A stretch of 64,000 bases of DNA. Origin: RYN-133 sp963785425. GTDB lineage: Bacteria; Actinomycetota; Actinomycetes; Mycobacteriales; Jatrophihabitantaceae. This document shows, piece after piece, positions 61,185 to 64,000 of this stretch. Location of the stretch: contig CAWAVG010000002.1 of assembly GCA_963785425.1 (NCBI GenBank), positions 992,001 to 1,056,000 of the forward strand. Reading direction: 5' to 3'. A program made the translations under genes and the position numbers. The notes under the pieces are model-generated. The model saw only the letters and a list, made by a program, of their open reading frames with translations. It did not search any database and was not told where the DNA came from. How positions within the stretch are numbered: position 1 is the stretch's first letter; every line of letters begins with the position of its first letter.

Positions 61185-62152
61185 CCACTCTTTGGGATAC
61201 GACCGGGACGGCTGTCGTCAAGGCTCTGGCGGCGGAGCGGCGCACCGGCGGCGGCGTGACGTCCGGGTTGGCACTCACGCTCGTCGTCGTCATGGAGGAG
61301 AAGGACGCCAGCGAGATCGAGGCAGCGGTGTCGATCGCCGCATCGAAGCACCCCATGCGTGTGCTCATGGTGCTGCGGCACAACATCGAGGCACCCGTCC
61401 CCCGGCTCGACGCCGAGGTGTCACTCGGCGGGCGGTACGGACCAGGCGAGACCGTCGTGCTGCGGATGTACGGCCGGCTCGCGCTGCACGCCGAGTCGGT
61501 CACGCTACCGCTGCTCGCGCCGGACGCACCGGTGGTCGCGTGGTGGTACAGCGAGACGCCCGAGGTCATCGCCTACGACCCGCTCGGCGTCTTCGCCGAC
61601 CGCCGGATCACCAACGTCATCCGTGACCCCGACCCGTCGGCGGCATTGAAGCAGCGCGCCAGCGATTACGCGCCCGGTGACACCGACCTGACCTGGACGG
61701 TGATCACACCATGGCGCGCCGCGCTGGCGTCGGCGTTCGACACGGTCACCCGCACACCGTCGAGCGTCGTGGTGCACGGCAACCCGGCCGACCCGTCCGC
61801 ACAGTTGCTCGCGGGCTGGCTGTCGTCGCGGCTCGATCTCTACGTGCCGGTCGAGCAGGACGAGGGCCGCTACATCACCAAGGTGCGCATCGACTTCGAC
61901 GACGGCCACTACGTCGAGATGCGCAACGAGAGCTACAAGCTCGTCATGAGCCGGCCCAACCAGATGGATTCGATCGCGCCGTTCCCGTCGCGGGCGACCG
62001 GCGACCTGCTGGCCGAGGAACTGCGGCGCCTCGACGTCGACGAGACCTACGCGGACGCGCTGGGGGCGGTGACCGGCGAGCAGGACCTCAACTCGCGACC
62101 GGCCGTGCGCACGCACATCTGGCACGACCCGGCGCTGGCACACGAGGGCTGA
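61181..62152 (+). CDS. opcA: OpcA, glucose-6-phosphate dehydrogenase assembly protein
   Basis: A 323-residue protein found beside zwf in actinobacteria and cyanobacteria that helps assemble or activate G6PDH. It begins TTLWDTTGTAVVKALAAERRTGGGVTSGLALTLVVV, with RVLMVLRHNIEAPVPRLDAEV and PVVAWWYSETPEVIAYDPLG as conserved cores. GTG 61181 overlaps the zwf stop (GTGA); the ORF's ATG at 61169 would add only four residues. Followed by pgl after 3 bases. Confidence 0.95.
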   Translation: MTTLWDTTGTAVVKALAAERRTGGGVTSGLALTLVVVMEEKDASEIEAAVSIAASKHPMRVLMVLRHNIEAPVPRLDAEVSLGGRYGPGETVVLRMYGRLALHAESVTLPLLAPDAPVVAWWYSETPEVIAYDPLGVFADRRITNVIRDPDPSAALKQRASDYAPGDTDLTWTVITPWRAALASAFDTVTRTPSSVVVHGNPADPSAQLLAGWLSSRLDLYVPVEQDEGRYITKVRIDFDDGHYVEMRNESYKLVMSRPNQMDSIAPFPSRATGDLLAEELRRLDVDETYADALGAVTGEQDLNSRPAVRTHIWHDPALAHEG

Positions 62153-62155
62153 CGG

Positions 62156-62914
62156 TTGACTGACGCTCCCGTCGAACGCGTGGTGTTCGGCAGTGCAGAC
62201 GAACTGGCGCAGCAGGTGGCCGACCGGTTCGTACCGACGGTGGCGGCCGCGATCGAGGCCCACGGCCGCGCGGCCGTGGCACTGACCGCCGGTTCGATCA
62301 TGGAGAAGGTGTGGTCGGCGTTGTCCGAAGGCGGGACGTCGCTCGACTGGTCGCAGGTGGACGTGTTCTGGGGCGACGAGCGATTCGTCCCGTCCGACTC
62401 CCCCGACCGCAACGACACGCCTGCGGAGAGGGGCCTCTTCGCGACGGCGCCGTTCTCGGCCGCCACGCGTTACTCGATGCCACCCGCCGGCGGCGAGTAC
62501 GGCGAGGATCTCGACGCCGCTGCCGCGGGCTATGCGCGCACGCTGCGCGAGGCGCGCCGCCCGTCCGACGACGGCGAGGTGCCGAGCTTCGACGTGGTGT
62601 TGCTCGGCATCGGGCCCGACGGGCACTGCTGCTCGCTGTTCCCGGACCATCCGTCGGCCCGTGATCTGTCGGCGCCGGTGATCGCCGTGCGCGAGTCGCC
62701 GAAGCCGCCCCCGCTGCGGCTGTCGCTTTCCTTCGACGCCCTCAACACCGCGAACGAGATCTGGGTGGTCGCCTCGGGCGACGGCAAGGCTGACGCCGTG
62801 GCCGCCGCACTGGCGCCGGACGCCTCGCGCGAGCACGTCCCTTCGGCGGGTGCGCGCGGGCGGCAGCGCACCGTGTGGCTGCTCGACGCCGACGCCGCCG
62901 CACGGCTCGAGTAG
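62156..62914 (+). CDS. pgl: 6-phosphogluconolactonase
   Basis: A 252-residue Pgl (DevB type): start ERVVFGSADELAQQVADRF, VFWGDERFVPSDSPDRND, the active loop LGIGPDGHCCSLFPDHP, and TANEIWVVASGDGKADAVAAAL. It hydrolyses the lactone made by Zwf, completing the oxidative branch up to 6-phosphogluconate. TTG 62156 is 3 bases after opcA. The next gene begins 7 bases after its stop. Confidence 0.95.
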   Translation: MTDAPVERVVFGSADELAQQVADRFVPTVAAAIEAHGRAAVALTAGSIMEKVWSALSEGGTSLDWSQVDVFWGDERFVPSDSPDRNDTPAERGLFATAPFSAATRYSMPPAGGEYGEDLDAAAAGYARTLREARRPSDDGEVPSFDVVLLGIGPDGHCCSLFPDHPSARDLSAPVIAVRESPKPPPLRLSLSFDALNTANEIWVVASGDGKADAVAAALAPDASREHVPSAGARGRQRTVWLLDADAAARLE

Positions 62915-62921
62915 CCGCGAC

Positions 62922-64000
62922 GTGCCGGTGCCGCTGCCCGCCGACTCGGCGGCCGACCTCACGCCGCCCGACCGGGACGAGGCGCTGTTGGTGCACCGTG
63001 GCATCCTCGCCGCAGCCGAGCCACTCGGTGGTCCGACCTCGTTGCAACGCATCCTCGCTGCCTCGATCACACGGTCGCTGACCGGATTCGACGCCCTCGA
63101 CACGGCGCCGCCGCCGATCGGAGCGACCGAGTTCGCCGAGCTGCTGCGCGCACGCAACTCCGCCTTCCGCACGCGCGTGCTGCAGATGATGCTGCTCACC
63201 GCGCTCGTGCTGCACCCGATGCCACCCGAGGTCGGTGCGCGGCTGCGCGCGTTCGCCGACGAACTCGAGGTGCACGACGACCTCATCGACGTCGCCGAGG
63301 CCTACGCGTCCGGGTCGCTCGACCTCGCCGCCGCCGACTTCGCCCGCAACGGCTACCTCGCCTCGGTCGACCCCGCCCGCATCAAGGCGCTGCACGCCAC
63401 CGCTCTCGCCCAGGCCTGGGAGACCTCGACCGACGATCCGCAACTGGCCGGCCTTTGGTCGTCACTGGAGGAGCTCACGCCGGACACGCTCGGACGCGGC
63501 GTCGCCGACTTCTACCGAGACCGCGGGTTCGTCTACCCGGGCCTGGTCGGATCCGCGCCGCCGACCCTCGCCCAACACGACTGGGTGCACGTCCTTGCCG
63601 GTTACGGCACCACGCTGGAGGGCGAGCTCGAGGTCTTCGGCTTCATCGCCCGGGCCAACGACGACCCGCGCGGGTTCAGCCTGCTCGCGATGGTCGTGTC
63701 CTTGTTCGAGACCGGCGACCTGGCCAGCGGGGCCGGTCTGTTCGAGGCCGACCCCGGCCATCTGAGCACCGCCGGCGCGGCGCAGCGCCTCGCGGACTCG
63801 ATGCGGCGTGCCGCGCTGATGCCCGGTAGCACCGACTTCCTCGCCTACGACTGGTTCGCGGTCGCCGACCGTCCGCTCGCGGTCGTGCGGCACGAGCTCG
63901 GACTGCCGGCGAAGAGCGCCTCGGCGATCACCGCAGGATCGGCCGGACCGTGGGAGGTCGGTGGAATCACGCCGAACCAGCTCGCCGCAGCCGCGAAGCA
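62922..64000 (+). CDS. Coq4-like protein, partial (3' end outside the window)
   Basis: GTG 62922 opens a frame with no stop to the end of the window (359 codons seen). N-terminal part LVHRGILAAAEPLGGPTSLQRILAASITRSL is followed by helical stretches. The segment HDWVHVLAGYGTTLEGELEVFGF has the spacing H-D-x2-H-x11-E of Coq4 proteins, a zinc motif of quinone biosynthesis. RDRGFVYPGLVGSAPPTLAQ precedes it. Actinobacteria make menaquinone rather than ubiquinone, so the role is not known. It may belong to the pentose-phosphate unit (7 bases after pgl). Assignment to Coq4 rests on the motif and the helical context. Confidence 0.7.
   Translation, partial: MPVPLPADSAADLTPPDRDEALLVHRGILAAAEPLGGPTSLQRILAASITRSLTGFDALDTAPPPIGATEFAELLRARNSAFRTRVLQMMLLTALVLHPMPPEVGARLRAFADELEVHDDLIDVAEAYASGSLDLAAADFARNGYLASVDPARIKALHATALAQAWETSTDDPQLAGLWSSLEELTPDTLGRGVADFYRDRGFVYPGLVGSAPPTLAQHDWVHVLAGYGTTLEGELEVFGFIARANDDPRGFSLLAMVVSLFETGDLASGAGLFEADPGHLSTAGAAQRLADSMRRAALMPGSTDFLAYDWFAVADRPLAVVRHELGLPAKSASAITAGSAGPWEVGGITPNQLAAAAK

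Overview
The window is high-GC DNA with many GTG and TTG starts, 4-base ATGA/GTGA gene overlaps and typical actinobacterial families (Eis acetyltransferase, InhA-type FabI, coproporphyrin ferrochelatase with a Cys-rich tail, SufR-SufBDCSU-SufT, OpcA). It is chromosomal Actinomycetota DNA. The gene order follows the Mycobacterium tuberculosis region Rv1445c-Rv1488 (from knowledge: pgl-opcA-zwf-tal-tkt, ctaB, ctaA and ABC exporter, sufR-B-D-C-S-U-T, fadE, echA12 and ABC-F, acn, ripA, moxR-DUF58-VWA, fabG1-inhA-hemZ, NfeD/SPFH). The genus cannot be fixed from sequence alone; the absence of mycolate or PE/PPE genes and the xylose operon suggest a non-mycobacterial, perhaps Frankia-side, lineage.

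Layout. 0-5.8 kb: 3' end of a thioesterase-like gene, a DUF4395 membrane protein, a CPBP protease, an Eis-type acetyltransferase, an SPFH/NfeD pair and a DUF3097 protein. 5.8-9.6 kb: a coupled cluster of two esterase-fold proteins, an ATP-grasp enzyme and an unknown protein, followed by a decayed alpha/beta-hydrolase gene. 10.1-13.7 kb: hemH-fabI-fabG and a quinone oxidoreductase. 13.7-15.9 kb: two secreted 281-residue paralogues with a cupredoxin-like C-terminal motif and an internally deleted third copy. 15.9-20.4 kb: VWA, DUF58, MoxR, a small Cys-rich protein and moaA; DUF58, moxR and moaA carry four apparent single-base frameshifts. 20.4-26.2 kb: NlpC/P60 hydrolase, PAP2-like protein, aconitase.

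26.2-32.5 kb is an accessory insertion relative to the mycobacterial order: an AbiEi-like fragment, then xylA, a xylose-type ABC importer (binding protein, single-domain ATPase, permease) and a ROK repressor. xylA changes strand composition halfway along. 32.5-42 kb: ABC exporter, enoyl-CoA hydratase, small HTH protein, ABC-F ATPase, GlxA-type regulator divergent from an MFS transporter, zinc metallopeptidase and acyl-CoA dehydrogenase. 42.4-48.6 kb: the Fe-S assembly operon sufR-sufB-sufD-sufC-sufS-sufU-sufT (minus strand). 48.7-56.2 kb: PlsC-type acyltransferase, ABC-2 exporter coupled to ctaA, two small proteins of unknown role, DUF445 protein, a second ATP-grasp protein and ctaB. 56.3-64 kb: tkt-tal-zwf-opcA-pgl, then a Coq4-like gene running off the end.

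The genes connect around respiration and redox: Fe-S assembly supplies aconitase and MoaA, ctaA/ctaB make heme A for cytochrome oxidase, hemH supplies heme, and the pentose-phosphate operon makes NADPH and can receive xylose-derived carbon. Several intergenic gaps carry long hairpins, a fourfold 12-mer, a 63-bp tandem hairpin and a 12-bp minisatellite. No rRNA, tRNA, CRISPR array or intact mobile element was recognised.
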